Source of the DNA: Polaromonas sp. CF318
Lineage (GTDB): Bacteria; Pseudomonadota; Gammaproteobacteria; Burkholderiales; Burkholderiaceae_C
Length of the DNA stretch: 64,000 bases
NCBI RefSeq assembly: GCF_000282655.1
Contig: NZ_AKIV01000052.1
Coordinates: 25,011 to 89,010, forward strand
Direction: 5' to 3'
The notes under the pieces were generated by a model, which saw only the letters and a program-made list of their open reading frames with translations, did no database searches and was not told where the DNA came from. Numbering within the stretch: position 1 is the first letter of the stretch; each line of letters starts with the position of its first letter. A program made the position numbers and the translations under genes. Of the stretch, positions 12,671-22,266 are shown in pieces.

Positions 12671-14056
12671 TCAGGCCTGTTTGCTGCGCGCCGTCTTTTT
12701 TGCCACAGGCTTTGCGGCGGGCCTGGCCGCGGATTTTGCGGCGGTTTTCGCGGTGGTTTTTGCCGCTGCCGCCCGTTTGGCCGGAGCCGAAGGCCGGTTG
12801 TTCGCCTGGATAAAGTCCTTGACCTGCGGGTAGACGATTTCGCGCCAGCGGCGGCCGCTGAAGATGCCGTAATGGCCCGCGCCCTTGACTTCCAGGTGCT
12901 TTTGCAGCCCCTTGGGGATGTTGTGGCAAAGGCTGTGGGCCGCCTCGGTCTGGCCTGAGCCGGAGATGTCGTCCAGCTCGCCTTCGACGGTGAAGTGGGC
13001 CGTGGTCTTGATGTCCTGGGGCCGCACGCGCTCAAGTTCCCCGTCCACGCTCTTGACGTCCCAGGTGCCGTTGACCAGCTTGAACTCCTGGAACACCGTC
13101 TTGATGGTGTCCAGGTAGTAATCGGCGTCCATGTCGAGCACGGCGTTGTATTCGTCGTAGAACTTGCGGTGCGCCTCGGCGCTGGCGTCGTCGCCCTTGA
13201 TCAGGTCCTTGAAGTAGTCGTAGTGGCTGCTGGCATGGCGGTCGGGGTTCATCGCGACGAAGCCGGTGTGCTGCAAAAAGCCGGGGTAGACGCGGCGCCC
13301 GACGCCCGGGAAGTTGCTGGGCACGCGGTAGATCACATTGTTCTCAAACCACTCGTAGCTCTTGTTCATGGCCAGGTTGTTGACGGCGGTCGGCGACTTG
13401 CGCGCGTCGATGGGGCCGCCCATCATGGTCATGCTCAGCGGGGTGGTTTCGCCGCGCGAGGCCATCAGCGACACCGCCGCGAGCACCGGCACGGTGGGCT
13501 GGCACACGCTGATGACGTGGCAGTTGCCGTAAATGCCCTGGATGTGGCGGATGAATTCCTGCACGTAGTTGACGTAGTCGTCCAGATGGAAGGAGCCGTC
13601 GGACAGCGGCACGGTGCGCGCGTTCTTCCAGTCGGTGATGTAGACCTTGTGGTCCTTGAGCATGGTCTTGACGGTGTCGCGCAGCAAGGTGGCGTAGTGG
13701 CCGGACAGCGGCGCCACGATCAGCACCGCGGGCTCGCCCTTCAGGCCTGTCAGCGTGGCCGGGTCGTCGGTGAAACGCTTGAAGCGGCGCAGTTCGCAAA
13801 AGGGTTTGTCGATTTCCACGCGTTCGTGGATGCTGACCTCGGTGCCGTTGACGTCGACGGTGCGGATGTCGAAGGCCGGTTTTTCGTAGTCCTTGCCCAG
13901 CCGGTAGATCAGGCTGTAGCCGGCCGCCACGCGCTGGGCAAAGGGGTTTTGCCCGAGCGGCGACAGGGGGTTGCCGTAAAGCTTGGCAGCGGCCTGCGCG
14001 AAGTCGACAAAGGGCTCCATCAAGGTGCGCTGGGTTTCATAGACTTGGTACAGCAT
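12671..14056 (-). CDS. phaZ: Intracellular polyhydroxybutyrate depolymerase with Lys/Ala-rich tail
   Basis: A 461-residue enzyme that mobilises native PHB granules. Like the PhaZa1 type of Ralstonia eutropha, the lipase-box serine is replaced by cysteine: VCQPTVPVLAA with C185 as the predicted nucleophile. No signal peptide is present. The catalytic domain ends near residue 420 (KGAGHYGIFSG holds the catalytic His). The last 41 residues are a low-complexity Ala/Lys/Pro/Arg tail like those of DNA-binding phasin-type or histone-like proteins. A TTGCA-N-TGCAA palindrome lies about 45 bp upstream. The gene is divergent from the LigB-type dioxygenase gene. Confidence 0.93.
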   Translation of the reverse strand: MLYQVYETQRTLMEPFVDFAQAAAKLYGNPLSPLGQNPFAQRVAAGYSLIYRLGKDYEKPAFDIRTVDVNGTEVSIHERVEIDKPFCELRRFKRFTDDPATLTGLKGEPAVLIVAPLSGHYATLLRDTVKTMLKDHKVYITDWKNARTVPLSDGSFHLDDYVNYVQEFIRHIQGIYGNCHVISVCQPTVPVLAAVSLMASRGETTPLSMTMMGGPIDARKSPTAVNNLAMNKSYEWFENNVIYRVPSNFPGVGRRVYPGFLQHTGFVAMNPDRHASSHYDYFKDLIKGDDASAEAHRKFYDEYNAVLDMDADYYLDTIKTVFQEFKLVNGTWDVKSVDGELERVRPQDIKTTAHFTVEGELDDISGSGQTEAAHSLCHNIPKGLQKHLEVKGAGHYGIFSGRRWREIVYPQVKDFIQANNRPSAPAKRAAAAKTTAKTAAKSAARPAAKPVAKKTARSKQA

Positions 14057-14101
14057 CGGGGGTCAACCTTGGGTTATGTCGTTATGACAGGTAAATCGTA
14101 A

Positions 14102-14120
14102 TATGTTGCAGTGCAATATA
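14102..14120. promoter_or_regulatory. Palindrome upstream of phaZ, candidate PhaR-type operator
   Basis: TAT-N-TTGCA-N-TGCAA-N-ATA is symmetric over 19 bp apart from one mismatched pair and the centre base. It sits between phaZ and the divergent dioxygenase gene, close to where a phaZ promoter would lie. PHB-sensing PhaR repressors control granule genes in related bacteria. The assignment to PhaR is inference; the symmetry is directly visible. Confidence 0.4.
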
Positions 14121-14327
14121 ACAGGGGCTGGCCGCACTGTTTTGAGGAAAACCACCAATTCCGGGCTCTTTTCACGGCTTTGGTGCCAGAGCACCACGAG
14201 GCGGCGGCCGGGCTTGCTTTCGCGATAAACCGCCGCCACCTGCGGAATTGAAGGAACACTTACTATTTTGCCTTCCGGCTGGCGGTTTTGCCGCCCTGGT
14301 GCCGCTCCCCGAACAGGAAACAACACT

Positions 14328-15182
14328 ATGCTCCCCATGATCGACGCCTCCGCGCTGGACCGAATCGCCTCCCTGAAGAAATCCGACAGGATGCCGGTGC
14401 TGTTTGTGGGCCACGGCAGCCCCATGAACGCCATTGGCGACAACGAATACCGGCGCAGCTGGCAGGCGCTGGGTGCTGAATTCGGGAGCAAATACCCCCG
14501 GCCGCAGCTGATCCTGTGCATTTCCGCCCATTGGCTGACCGAGGGCTGGTGGCTGACCGCGATGGACAAGCCCAAGACCATCCACGATTTCGGCGGTTTT
14601 CCGCAGGAACTGTTTGACCAGCAATACCCCGCGCCGGGCGACCCGGCCGCCGCGCGGGCCATCAGCCAGCTGGTCCGTCAGCGGGCCTCGGCGCCGCTGG
14701 GCCTGGACGAAAGCGAATGGGGGCTGGACCACGGCGCCTGGTCGGTGCTCAAGCCCATGTTCCCCGATGCGGACATTCCGGTGATCCAGCTCAGCATGGA
14801 CTACAGCCGCGCGCCCGAGGACCACTATGCGCTGGCAAAGCAGCTCAAGGCCCTGCGCGACCGCGGCGTGCTGGTCGTGGCCAGCGGCAACATCGTGCAC
14901 AACCTGCGCCAGATGCAGCGCGGCGCGAGCGGCAGCCAGGCCTATGACTGGGCGCTGGAATTCGACCAGATCACGGGCGGTTATATGCAGCAGGGAAACC
15001 TCGACGCGCTGCAGAACTTCCAGAAGCTCGGCCAGGTCGCCAAAATGGCACATCCCACGCACGAGCATTACCTGCCTTTGCTGTATGCGGCCGGCGCCGC
15101 CGACGGGAAGGAGCCCATGCGCTTTTTCAACACCAGCTTCCAGGCCGGGTCGATTTCGATGCGTTCGGCGGTCTGGGGCTAG
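14328..15182 (+). CDS. LigB/YgiD family extradiol dioxygenase
   Basis: A 284-residue class III extradiol (DODA-type) dioxygenase. Visible metal-site candidates are the His residues in FVGHGSPMNA (H29), CISAHWL and LDHGAW, in the order of the YgiD/4,5-DOPA dioxygenase family. Members open catechol-type rings or act on related diols, and many have no known physiological substrate. The chosen ATG has AGGA eight bases upstream; a start 60 bases earlier is possible. The stop codon shares CTAG with the stop of the convergent next gene. Confidence 0.85.
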   Translation: MLPMIDASALDRIASLKKSDRMPVLFVGHGSPMNAIGDNEYRRSWQALGAEFGSKYPRPQLILCISAHWLTEGWWLTAMDKPKTIHDFGGFPQELFDQQYPAPGDPAAARAISQLVRQRASAPLGLDESEWGLDHGAWSVLKPMFPDADIPVIQLSMDYSRAPEDHYALAKQLKALRDRGVLVVASGNIVHNLRQMQRGASGSQAYDWALEFDQITGGYMQQGNLDALQNFQKLGQVAKMAHPTHEHYLPLLYAAGAADGKEPMRFFNTSFQAGSISMRSAVWG

Positions 15183-15799
15183 CCCTGGATTTGCAGCCAG
15201 GGCCAGCGCTCCTGGTAGGCACGGGCTTTTTGCTCAAAGAGCGGCAGGTGGGGGCACAGCGGGTTCGGGCTGAGCCGGCCCCGGTACAGATCGTCCAGGC
15301 CGTTGGGCGCGTAAAGCTCCAGGCCTGAAACACCGGCTTGCAGGCCCACGCAGGTGCAACGGACCAGGAAACGGTCCATGCCGTCCCGGGCGCTGTGCAG
15401 GGCAGGGTAGGGAAAACCGAAAAAATCCTCGTACCAGGTGTGGACCCTGGCCTGGTTTTTCGCTTCGACGGTAATGCCCTGGCCGGCAAAGCAGGCCTGG
15501 ATACGCGCATTCACCTCAGCTTCGGCCGCCTCCGAAAGGTCGGAGGGATCGAAGTAGAACAGGTCGTAGTCCTTGATGCGGGCTTCGGGCGGATGGCCCG
15601 AACGCAAATTCCAGGCAGTCTGGAAGAGGCAGCCCGCAACCAGCCACGCATCTGGCAAGCCCAGGGCGGGTAACTGCGCCAGGATGCGCTGGTTGTGGCG
15701 GTTTTGCAGGGCGTCCCGGATGAAGCCATCCGGGCTGGGGGCCTCAGAAGGCGTCAGGGGATCAGATGACCTTGGCAATCGACGCGCAGACGTAGTCAA
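15179..15799 (-). CDS. Nucleotidyltransferase-like protein (DUF925-type)
   Basis: About 200 residues with the pattern of the small nucleotidyltransferase-like family: WLVAGCLFQTAWN then IKDYDLFYFD, whose DYD would be the acidic metal-binding motif, and a late APNGLDDLYRG. No ATG is available upstream of the conserved region, so translation probably starts at a TTG. Candidates are at 15799 (overlapping the aminotransferase gene by 38 bases) and at 15778. It is likely co-transcribed with that gene. Its substrate is unknown. The stop overlaps the convergent dioxygenase stop. Confidence 0.72.
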   Translation of the reverse strand: MTTSARRLPRSSDPLTPSEAPSPDGFIRDALQNRHNQRILAQLPALGLPDAWLVAGCLFQTAWNLRSGHPPEARIKDYDLFYFDPSDLSEAAEAEVNARIQACFAGQGITVEAKNQARVHTWYEDFFGFPYPALHSARDGMDRFLVRCTCVGLQAGVSGLELYAPNGLDDLYRGRLSPNPLCPHLPLFEQKARAYQERWPWLQIQG

Positions 15800-16958
15800 T
15801 GTTCTTGCTGTTCAGCGCGGCCACGCACATGCGGCCGGTGTCGGTGCCGTAGACGCCGAACTCATTGCGCAGGCGCACCATCTGGTCCTTGCTGAGGCCG
15901 GAATAGCTGAACATGCCGATCTGGGCGGTAATGAAGCTCATGTCTTGCTTGACGCCGGCGGCCTTCAGGCCGTCCACGAGCTTCTGGCGCATGGCCTTGA
16001 TGCGCACGCGCATTTCGCTCAGTTCCTGCTCCCATTGGGTGCGCAGCGCCGGCGTATTGAGCACCGTGGCCACCACCATGCCGCCGTGGATCTGCGGGTT
16101 GCTGTAGTTGGTGCGTATGACCAGTTTGAGCTGCGACAACACGCGGTCGGCTTCTTCCTTGGATTCGCAGAGCACCGACAGGGCGCCCACGCGTTCGCCA
16201 TAGAGGCTGAAGCTCTTGGAAAACGAGGTTGATACGAAAAAGCTGAGGCCGGCAGCCACAAACTTGCCGATGACGGCGCCGTCCTCCGCAATGCCGTGGC
16301 CGAAGCCCTGGTAAGCCATGTCAAGGAAGGGCGTCAGCTTGCGCGCCTTGACGGCGGCGATCACCTGGTCCCATTGGGCCGCGGTGATGTCATAGCCGGT
16401 CGGGTTGTGGCAGCAGGCGTGCAGCACGACGATGGTGCCTTCGGCCGCGGCATTCAGGGCGGCGAGCATGCCGTCGAAGTTGACGCCGCGTTTGGCGGCA
16501 TCGTAGTAAGGATAGCTTTCAACGACGAAGCCGGCCTGGCTGAATAGCGCGCGGTGGTTTTCCCAGCTCGGGTCGGAAATCAGCACCTTGGCGTTGGGGC
16601 TGAGCTTTTTGAGGAAATCGGCGCCTATCTTCAGGCCGCCCGTGCCGCCAATGCCTTGCGCCGTGGCCACGCGGCCGCTCTTGACGGGCTCGCTGTCGGC
16701 GCCGAACACCAGGGCCTTGACGGCCGTATCGTAGGCAGCGATGCCGTCAATCGGCAGGTAGCCGCGGGCCTTGGGGGATTCCATCATGAGTTTTTCGGCC
16801 GCCTGCACGCATTGCAGCAGGGGCAGCTTGCCGTTGTCGTCGTAGTACACGCCCACGCCCAGGTTGACCTTGTTGGGATTGGTGTCGGCATTGAACTGCT
16901 CATTCAGGCCCAGGATGGGGTCACGCGGGGCCATTTCGACAGCGGTAAACAAAGACAT
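15762..16958 (-). CDS. tyrB: Aromatic/aspartate aminotransferase
   Basis: A 398-residue fold-type I class I aminotransferase, the size and sequence style of AspC/TyrB. The PLP-binding lysine is K248 in STSFSKSFSLYGERVG. The carboxylate-binding Arg is in the later TGRMCVAAL segment, and the HNPTGYD loop supports the family. It transfers amino groups between aspartate or aromatic amino acids and 2-oxoglutarate. It is divergent from uvrB with about 200 bp between the starts. Specificity between Asp and aromatic substrates cannot be settled from motifs, so the symbol is tentative. Confidence 0.9.
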   Translation of the reverse strand: MSLFTAVEMAPRDPILGLNEQFNADTNPNKVNLGVGVYYDDNGKLPLLQCVQAAEKLMMESPKARGYLPIDGIAAYDTAVKALVFGADSEPVKSGRVATAQGIGGTGGLKIGADFLKKLSPNAKVLISDPSWENHRALFSQAGFVVESYPYYDAAKRGVNFDGMLAALNAAAEGTIVVLHACCHNPTGYDITAAQWDQVIAAVKARKLTPFLDMAYQGFGHGIAEDGAVIGKFVAAGLSFFVSTSFSKSFSLYGERVGALSVLCESKEEADRVLSQLKLVIRTNYSNPQIHGGMVVATVLNTPALRTQWEQELSEMRVRIKAMRQKLVDGLKAAGVKQDMSFITAQIGMFSYSGLSKDQMVRLRNEFGVYGTDTGRMCVAALNSKNIDYVCASIAKVI

Positions 16959-17155
16959 GAAATATCCTCAGAAAAAGTGAAAAAAGGCGAAAGCGACGGT
17001 ACGGGGATTTAGGTCACAAGTTGACCGAAAAAAGGGCTACAAGAGGTATCAACACGGCGGTCGGAGGGCGATGGGGGATTGCAATTCCCATTTTCGGCCG
17101 AATGTCGTATTCTGTTTGGTTGCCCCGAATTTTAACGGGGCTTGATCGAGGTTTT

Positions 17156-19279
17156 ATGCCAGAAGCTATTGAAGTCATAACCGAGGTGGCGGATCCGGCC
17201 CCGCGCGAGGGCCAGTTTGTCCGTTTCCCGGATTCGCCGTTCGAGTTGTTCCAGCCCTATCCTCCGGCGGGCGACCAGCCGGTGGCGATTGAGCAACTGG
17301 TGGAGGGTGTCAGGGACGGCGAGGTGTTCCAGACCCTGCTGGGCGTGACCGGCTCGGGCAAGACCTTCACCATGGCCAATGTGATCGCCCGTCTGGGCCG
17401 CCCGGCCATCGTGTTTGCGCCCAACAAGACGCTGGCGGCGCAGCTGTACAGCGAATTCCGCGAGTTTTTCCCCAAGAACGCGGTCGAGTATTTCGTCAGC
17501 TATTACGACTACTACCAGCCCGAGGCCTACGTGCCGCAGCGCGACCTTTTCATCGAAAAGGACTCGGCCATCAACGAGCACATCGAACAGATGCGGCTGT
17601 CGGCCACCAAGAGCGTGCTGGAGCGGCGCGACACCATCATCGTCGGCACGGTCAGCGCGATTTACGGCATAGGCGCGCCCGAGGATTACACGCAGATGCG
17701 CTTTATTGCCCGCATAGGCGACAAGATGGGCCAGCGCGACGTGATCGCGCGGCTGATCCGCATGCAGTACACGCGCAACGAGCAGGATTTCGCGCGCGGC
17801 ACTTTCCGGGTGCGCGGCGACGTGATCGACGTCTTCCCGGCCGAGCATTCCGAGCTGGCCATACGCATAGAGCTGTTCGACGACGAGATCGAGTCGCTGC
17901 AATTGTTCGACCCGCTGACCGGCCGCATTCGCCAGAAAATCCCGCGTTTTGTGGTCTACCCCAAGAGCCACTACGTCACGCCGCGCGACAAGGTCATGAC
18001 GGCGGTCGAAACCATCAAGCTGGAGCTTTCCGAGCGTGTGGCCCAGTTCGTCGCCGACGGCAAGCTGGTGGAAGCCCAGCGCATCGAGCAGCGCACCCGC
18101 TTCGACCTGGAGATGCTCAGCGAAATCGGGCACTGCAAGGGCATTGAAAACTACACGCGCCACCTGAGCGGGTCGGCGCCGGGCTCGCCGCCCTCGACGT
18201 TGTGCGACTACCTGCCCAAGGACGCGCTGATGTTCCTGGACGAAAGCCACGTCATGATCGGCCAGCTCAACGCCATGTACAACGGCGACAGGGCGCGCAA
18301 GACCACGCTGGTGGAGTACGGCTTTCGCCTGCCCAGCGCACTGGATAACCGGCCGCTCAAGTTCGAGGAGTTCGAATCCAAGATGCGGCAAGCCATTTTC
18401 GTGTCGGCCACGCCGGCGGCCTATGAGCAGGAGCATGCTGGCCAGGTGGTGGAGCAGGTGGTCAGGCCCACGGGCCTGGTCGACCCGCAGGTCGAAGTGC
18501 GACCCGCCACCCACCAGGTCGACGACGTGCTGCAGGAAATCCGCATCCGGGTCGAGAAAAACGAGCGGGTGCTGATCACCACGCTGACCAAGCGCATGGC
18601 CGAGCAGCTCACCGACTACCTCAGCGACAATGGCGTCAAGGTGCGCTACCTGCACAGCGATGTGGATACGGTGGAGCGCGTGGAAATCCTGCGCGACCTG
18701 CGGCTGGGCGCTTTTGACGTGCTGGTGGGGATCAACCTGCTGCGTGAGGGCCTGGATATTCCCGAGGTTTCGCTGGTGGCCATCCTGGACGCCGACAAAG
18801 AGGGCTTTTTGCGCGCCGAGCGCAGCCTGATCCAGACCATAGGCCGGGCTGCCCGCAACCTCAATGGCCGCGCCATCCTGTATGCCGACCGCATCACCGA
18901 CTCCATGAAAAAAGCCATGGGCGAGACCGAGCGGCGGCGCAACAAGCAGATCGCCTTCAACCTTGAGCACGGCATCACGCCGCGCAGTGTGGTCAAGCGC
19001 ATCCGCGACCTCATCGACGGCGTCTACAGCGAAAAATCCGGCAAGGAAGCCGAAAAGCTCGAGATGCAAAAGGCGCTGGTCGAGGACATGAGCGAAAAAG
19101 ACATTGCCCGCGAAATCAAGCGCCTGGAAAAGCAGATGATCGAACACGCCAAGAACCTGGAGTTCGAAAAGGCCGCCCGGGTGCGGGACCAGTTGCACAG
19201 CCTCAAGGAGCAGGCTTTCGGCGCCCCCGGTACCGACAACGTGCTGCCTTTGCCCGCCACGGGCCAGGCCCGGGCTTGA
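17156..19279 (+). CDS. uvrB: Excinuclease ABC subunit B
   Basis: A 707-residue helicase-like damage-verification subunit of nucleotide excision repair. Walker A is [11 protein letters not shown], the damage-probing beta-hairpin region is [12 protein letters not shown], and the DEAD-like motif is LDESHVM. The helicase C motif [22 protein letters not shown] is split here across its usual positions. The C-terminal UVR coiled coil ([21 protein letters not shown]) contacts UvrC. The chosen ATG gives a normal family length; an upstream in-frame extension of 45 codons has no conserved content. No clear LexA box was seen upstream. Confidence 0.97.
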   Translation: MPEAIEVITEVADPAPREGQFVRFPDSPFELFQPYPPAGDQPVAIEQLVEGVRDGEVFQTLLGVTGSGKTFTMANVIARLGRPAIVFAPNKTLAAQLYSEFREFFPKNAVEYFVSYYDYYQPEAYVPQRDLFIEKDSAINEHIEQMRLSATKSVLERRDTIIVGTVSAIYGIGAPEDYTQMRFIARIGDKMGQRDVIARLIRMQYTRNEQDFARGTFRVRGDVIDVFPAEHSELAIRIELFDDEIESLQLFDPLTGRIRQKIPRFVVYPKSHYVTPRDKVMTAVETIKLELSERVAQFVADGKLVEAQRIEQRTRFDLEMLSEIGHCKGIENYTRHLSGSAPGSPPSTLCDYLPKDALMFLDESHVMIGQLNAMYNGDRARKTTLVEYGFRLPSALDNRPLKFEEFESKMRQAIFVSATPAAYEQEHAGQVVEQVVRPTGLVDPQVEVRPATHQVDDVLQEIRIRVEKNERVLITTLTKRMAEQLTDYLSDNGVKVRYLHSDVDTVERVEILRDLRLGAFDVLVGINLLREGLDIPEVSLVAILDADKEGFLRAERSLIQTIGRAARNLNGRAILYADRITDSMKKAMGETERRRNKQIAFNLEHGITPRSVVKRIRDLIDGVYSEKSGKEAEKLEMQKALVEDMSEKDIAREIKRLEKQMIEHAKNLEFEKAARVRDQLHSLKEQAFGAPGTDNVLPLPATGQARA

Positions 19280-19391
19280 GCTGAAACGTTTCTCACCGTT
19301 CAATGCACCGATATGGTGCGTTTGACGGCTGAGGCTACGGGTTAGTCCTCATGTTTTTGGGGCGCCCAGCGGGAAAACCCCTGCTTGTGTT

Positions 19392-19416
19392 AAACTTGAC
19401 GAAAACAGTCAAGAAC
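19392..19416. promoter_or_regulatory. Type 1 IscR-binding site upstream of iscR
   Basis: Against the enterobacterial type 1 IscR consensus (ATASYYGACTRWWWYAGTCRRSTAT) 21 of 25 positions match; the core is CTTGAC-N7-GTCAAG. It lies about 130 bp before the iscR ATG. Holo-IscR binding here would give the usual negative feedback on the isc operon. The consensus is quoted from memory. Confidence 0.65.
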
Positions 19417-19543
19417 AATACCAGAACAACAAAAAGCCCCCGCGATACCGGTTGACTGACCTGGGCGGCTGGAGGAAGAGTTCCCTGTAAGCCACAAGTT
19501 TGCAGGGTGAAAACGACAGTCAAGCCATTTAAAGGAGCTTGTT

Positions 19544-20080
19544 ATGCGCCTCACAACCAAAGGCCGCTTTGCGGTCACTGCGATGATTGATTTGGGACTG
19601 CGCCAGAACAACGGCCCGGTCACCCTGGCCGCTATCAGCCAGCGCCAGCAGATTTCCCTGTCCTATCTCGAACAGCTGTTCGGCAAGCTGCGCCGCCACG
19701 AGCTGGTGGAGTCCACCCGCGGTCCCGGCGGCGGTTATACCCTGGGCCGCAAGGCTTCGGAGATCACCGTGGCCGACATCATTGTCTCGGTGGACGAACC
19801 GATCGACGCGACCCAGTGCGGCGGCAAGGAAAACTGCCTGGGCGAGGGCGGACGCTGCATGACGCACGAACTGTGGGCATCGCTGAACAGCCGCATGGTG
19901 GAGTTCCTGGATTCCGTGACCCTGCAAAAACTGGTGGAAGACCAGCTCGCCAAGGGCGTGGTGATCGAAAACACCCCGCAGGTCAAGAAGGCCATCTTCA
20001 CGGCGCCGGCCGTCAAGCCGGTACGCGTGAATGCGCCGAACTCGGTCTTCGCACTGGGCAATGCGTTCTCCAAATCCTGA
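19544..20080 (+). CDS. iscR: Fe-S cluster-sensing regulator IscR
   Basis: A 178-residue Rrf2-family regulator. The N-terminal winged helix ([17 protein letters not shown] onward) is followed by the [2Fe-2S] ligands C92, C98 and C105 with H107 nearby. The spacing between the second and third Cys is one residue longer than in E. coli. It has a good ribosome site (AAAGGAG) before the ATG. It represses the isc operon when it carries a cluster. It is the first gene of the operon, and a matching operator lies upstream. Confidence 0.96.
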   Translation: MRLTTKGRFAVTAMIDLGLRQNNGPVTLAAISQRQQISLSYLEQLFGKLRRHELVESTRGPGGGYTLGRKASEITVADIIVSVDEPIDATQCGGKENCLGEGGRCMTHELWASLNSRMVEFLDSVTLQKLVEDQLAKGVVIENTPQVKKAIFTAPAVKPVRVNAPNSVFALGNAFSKS

Positions 20081-20181
20081 TGGAGTCGGGCCGGCATTTG
20101 CCCGGCCCCATCCCTTGCGAACTGATTGCATGACCCTGGATCGCGCTGCCAGCCAGCCCGTGAATAAAAAGAGCTAGCCAC

Positions 20182-21399
20182 ATGGATACCCCACACTTTC
20201 CCATTTACATGGACTACAGCGCCACGAACCCCTGCGACCCGCGGGTGGTGGACGCCATGATTCCCTGGTTGCGCGAACACTTCGGCAACCCCGCTTCGCG
20301 CAGCCACGCCTGGGGCTGGGAGGCGGAAGCCGCCGTCGAGAAGGCGCGCGGGCAGATCGCCGACCTGATTGGCGCCGACCCCCGCGAGATCGTCTGGACC
20401 AGCGGCGCCACCGAGTCCAACAACCTGGCGCTCAAGGGGGCGGCCCATTTCTACAAGACCAAGGGCAAGCACATCATCACGGTCAAGACCGAGCACAAGG
20501 CCGTGCTGGACACCTGCCGCGAGCTGGAGCGCCAGGGTTTTGAGGTGACTTATATGGACGTGCAGGCCGACGGCCTGCTGGACCTCGAAGCGCTCAAGGC
20601 TGCCATCCGCCCGGACACCATTCTTGTCAGCGTCATGTTCGTCAACAACGAAATCGGCGTGATCCAGGACATCCCGGCCATTGGCGCCCTGTGCCGTGAA
20701 AAAGGCATCATCTTCCATGTGGACGCCGCCCAGGCGACCGGCCGCATCGACATCGACCTGGCCACCTTGCCGGTCGACCTGATGAGCCTGACCTCGCACA
20801 AGACCTACGGCCCCAAGGGCATAGGCGCCCTGTATGTGCGCCGCAAGCCGCGCGTGCGGCTGGAAGCGCAGATGCACGGCGGCGGCCATGAGCGCGGCAT
20901 GCGCTCGGGCACGCTGCCCACCCACCAGTGCGTGGGCATGGGTGAGGCCTACCGCATCGCCAAGGCCGAGATGCACGAAGAGAACAAGCGTATCCGTGCC
21001 CTGCACGAGCGCATGCTCAACGGCCTCAAGGACGTTGAAGAGGTGTTCCTCAACGGCCACGCCGACAAGCGCGTGCCGCACAACCTGAACATGAGCTTCA
21101 ATTTCGTCGAGGGCGAGTCGCTGATCATGGGCATCAAGGGTCTGGCGGTTTCCAGCGGTTCGGCCTGCACCTCGGCCAGCCTGGAGCCCAGCTATGTGCT
21201 GCGCGCCCTGGGCCGCAGCGACGAACTGGCGCACAGCAGCCTTCGCATGACGATTGGCCGCTGGAGCACCGAAGAAGAAATTGACTACGCGGTCGCCACC
21301 ATCAAGGAAAACGTGGCGAAACTGCGCGAATTGTCCCCCCTGTGGGAGATGTTCAAGGATGGTGTTGATTTGTCCACCATCCAGTGGGCTGCACACTGA
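20182..21399 (+). CDS. iscS: Cysteine desulfurase IscS
   Basis: A 405-residue PLP enzyme that supplies sulfur from cysteine for Fe-S cluster assembly. The PLP lysine is K207 ([10 protein letters not shown]) and the persulfide-carrying cysteine is C329 in the flexible loop [12 protein letters not shown]. The C-terminus ends QWAAH, the IscU-interacting tail of the family. It is separated from iscR by about 100 bp and precedes iscU by 34 bp. Confidence 0.98.
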   Translation: MDTPHFPIYMDYSATNPCDPRVVDAMIPWLREHFGNPASRSHAWGWEAEAAVEKARGQIADLIGADPREIVWTSGATESNNLALKGAAHFYKTKGKHIITVKTEHKAVLDTCRELERQGFEVTYMDVQADGLLDLEALKAAIRPDTILVSVMFVNNEIGVIQDIPAIGALCREKGIIFHVDAAQATGRIDIDLATLPVDLMSLTSHKTYGPKGIGALYVRRKPRVRLEAQMHGGGHERGMRSGTLPTHQCVGMGEAYRIAKAEMHEENKRIRALHERMLNGLKDVEEVFLNGHADKRVPHNLNMSFNFVEGESLIMGIKGLAVSSGSACTSASLEPSYVLRALGRSDELAHSSLRMTIGRWSTEEEIDYAVATIKENVAKLRELSPLWEMFKDGVDLSTIQWAAH

Positions 21400-21433
21400 G
21401 CAGCGCGCCCGACAGCTTAAAGAGGTAAACAAA

Positions 21434-21820
21434 ATGGCATACAGCGAAAAAGTGGTGGACCACTACGAAAACCCCCGCAACGTCGGCTCTTTTGAAAAGG
21501 GCGACGAATCGGTAGGCACCGGCATGGTCGGCGCGCCGGCTTGCGGCGACGTGATGAAGCTGCAGATCAAGGTCAACCCGGTGACGGGTGTGATCGAAGA
21601 TGCGCGCTTCAAGACTTATGGCTGCGGTTCCGCGATCGCTTCCAGCTCGCTCGTGACCGAATGGGTCAAGGGCAAGACGCTGGACGAAGCGGCCAGCATC
21701 AAGAACAGCGCGATCGCCGAAGAACTGGCCCTGCCGCCGGTCAAGATTCACTGCTCCATCCTGGCGGAAGACGCCATCAAGGCCGCCGTGAACGATTACA
21801 AACAAAAGCACGCGCACTGA
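21434..21820 (+). CDS. iscU: Fe-S cluster assembly scaffold IscU
   Basis: A 128-residue scaffold with the three cluster cysteines in GAPACGDVMKLQIKV, YGCGSAIASSS and HCSILAEDAI. The LPPVK motif recognised by the HscA chaperone is present immediately before the third Cys. The start is ATGGCATACAGCG, with the usual family N-terminus MAYSEKVVDHYENPRNVG. It accepts sulfur from IscS and passes clusters on with the help of HscBA. Confidence 0.98.
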   Translation: MAYSEKVVDHYENPRNVGSFEKGDESVGTGMVGAPACGDVMKLQIKVNPVTGVIEDARFKTYGCGSAIASSSLVTEWVKGKTLDEAASIKNSAIAEELALPPVKIHCSILAEDAIKAAVNDYKQKHAH

Positions 21821-21866
21821 TCAAAACCGCACTACCCGTCACCTGTTTTATTTCCGAGTGATTTAA

Positions 21867-22190
21867 ATGTCCGTAACCCTCACTGATGCAGCCGCAAGGC
21901 ACGTGACCCGCTACATGATCAAGCGCGGCAAAGGTGTTGGCGTGCGCCTGGGCGTCAAGACCACCGGCTGCTCCGGCCTGGCTTACAAGCTGGAATACGC
22001 CGACGAGATCGCGCCGGAAGACGTCGTGTTTGAAGACAACGGCGTCAAGGTGCTGGTGGACCCGAAAAGCATGGCTTACATCGACGGCACCAAGCTGGAC
22101 TTTGTGCGTGAAGGCTTGAACGAAGGTTTCAAGTTCATCAACCCCAACGAGCGTGACCGTTGCGGCTGCGGCGAAAGTTTTCGGGTTTGA
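21867..22190 (+). CDS. iscA: Fe-S cluster assembly protein IscA
   Basis: A 107-residue A-type carrier with the three conserved cysteines in TTGCSGLAY and CGCGESF near the C-terminus. It follows iscU by 46 bp and belongs to the first half of the operon. It probably delivers clusters, especially [4Fe-4S], to target proteins. An intrinsic terminator-like hairpin lies after it, before hscB. Confidence 0.97.
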   Translation: MSVTLTDAAARHVTRYMIKRGKGVGVRLGVKTTGCSGLAYKLEYADEIAPEDVVFEDNGVKVLVDPKSMAYIDGTKLDFVREGLNEGFKFINPNERDRCGCGESFRV

Positions 22191-22227
22191 CGGGCCAGCG
22201 GTATTACGCGTGCCGCACCCTTACCCA

Positions 22228-22260
22228 AGCCGCCTCCACTGATGGTGCTGGCGGCTTTTT
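22228..22260 (+). terminator. Terminator-like hairpin between iscA and hscB
   Basis: AGCCGCC and GGCGGCT form a 7-bp stem with a 15-nt loop, directly followed by a run of five T (counting the last stem base). It ends six bases before the hscB ATG. This is the classical shape of a rho-independent terminator, inside an operon that is normally co-transcribed, so it probably acts as a partial terminator. Confidence 0.7.
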
Positions 22261-22266
22261 CTCGGC

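Noticed and set aside
17021..17155. N-terminal extension of UvrB
   Set aside because: The 45 extra codons cover the uvrB promoter region and have no family similarity; the ATG at 17156 gives the standard length.
17101..17155. LexA (SOS) box upstream of uvrB
   Set aside because: A CTGT is present but the matching ACAG at the right distance is not.
17132..19303. 723-codon open frame opposite uvrB
   Set aside because: Antisense shadow of a certain gene; no motifs, composition typical of reversed codons.
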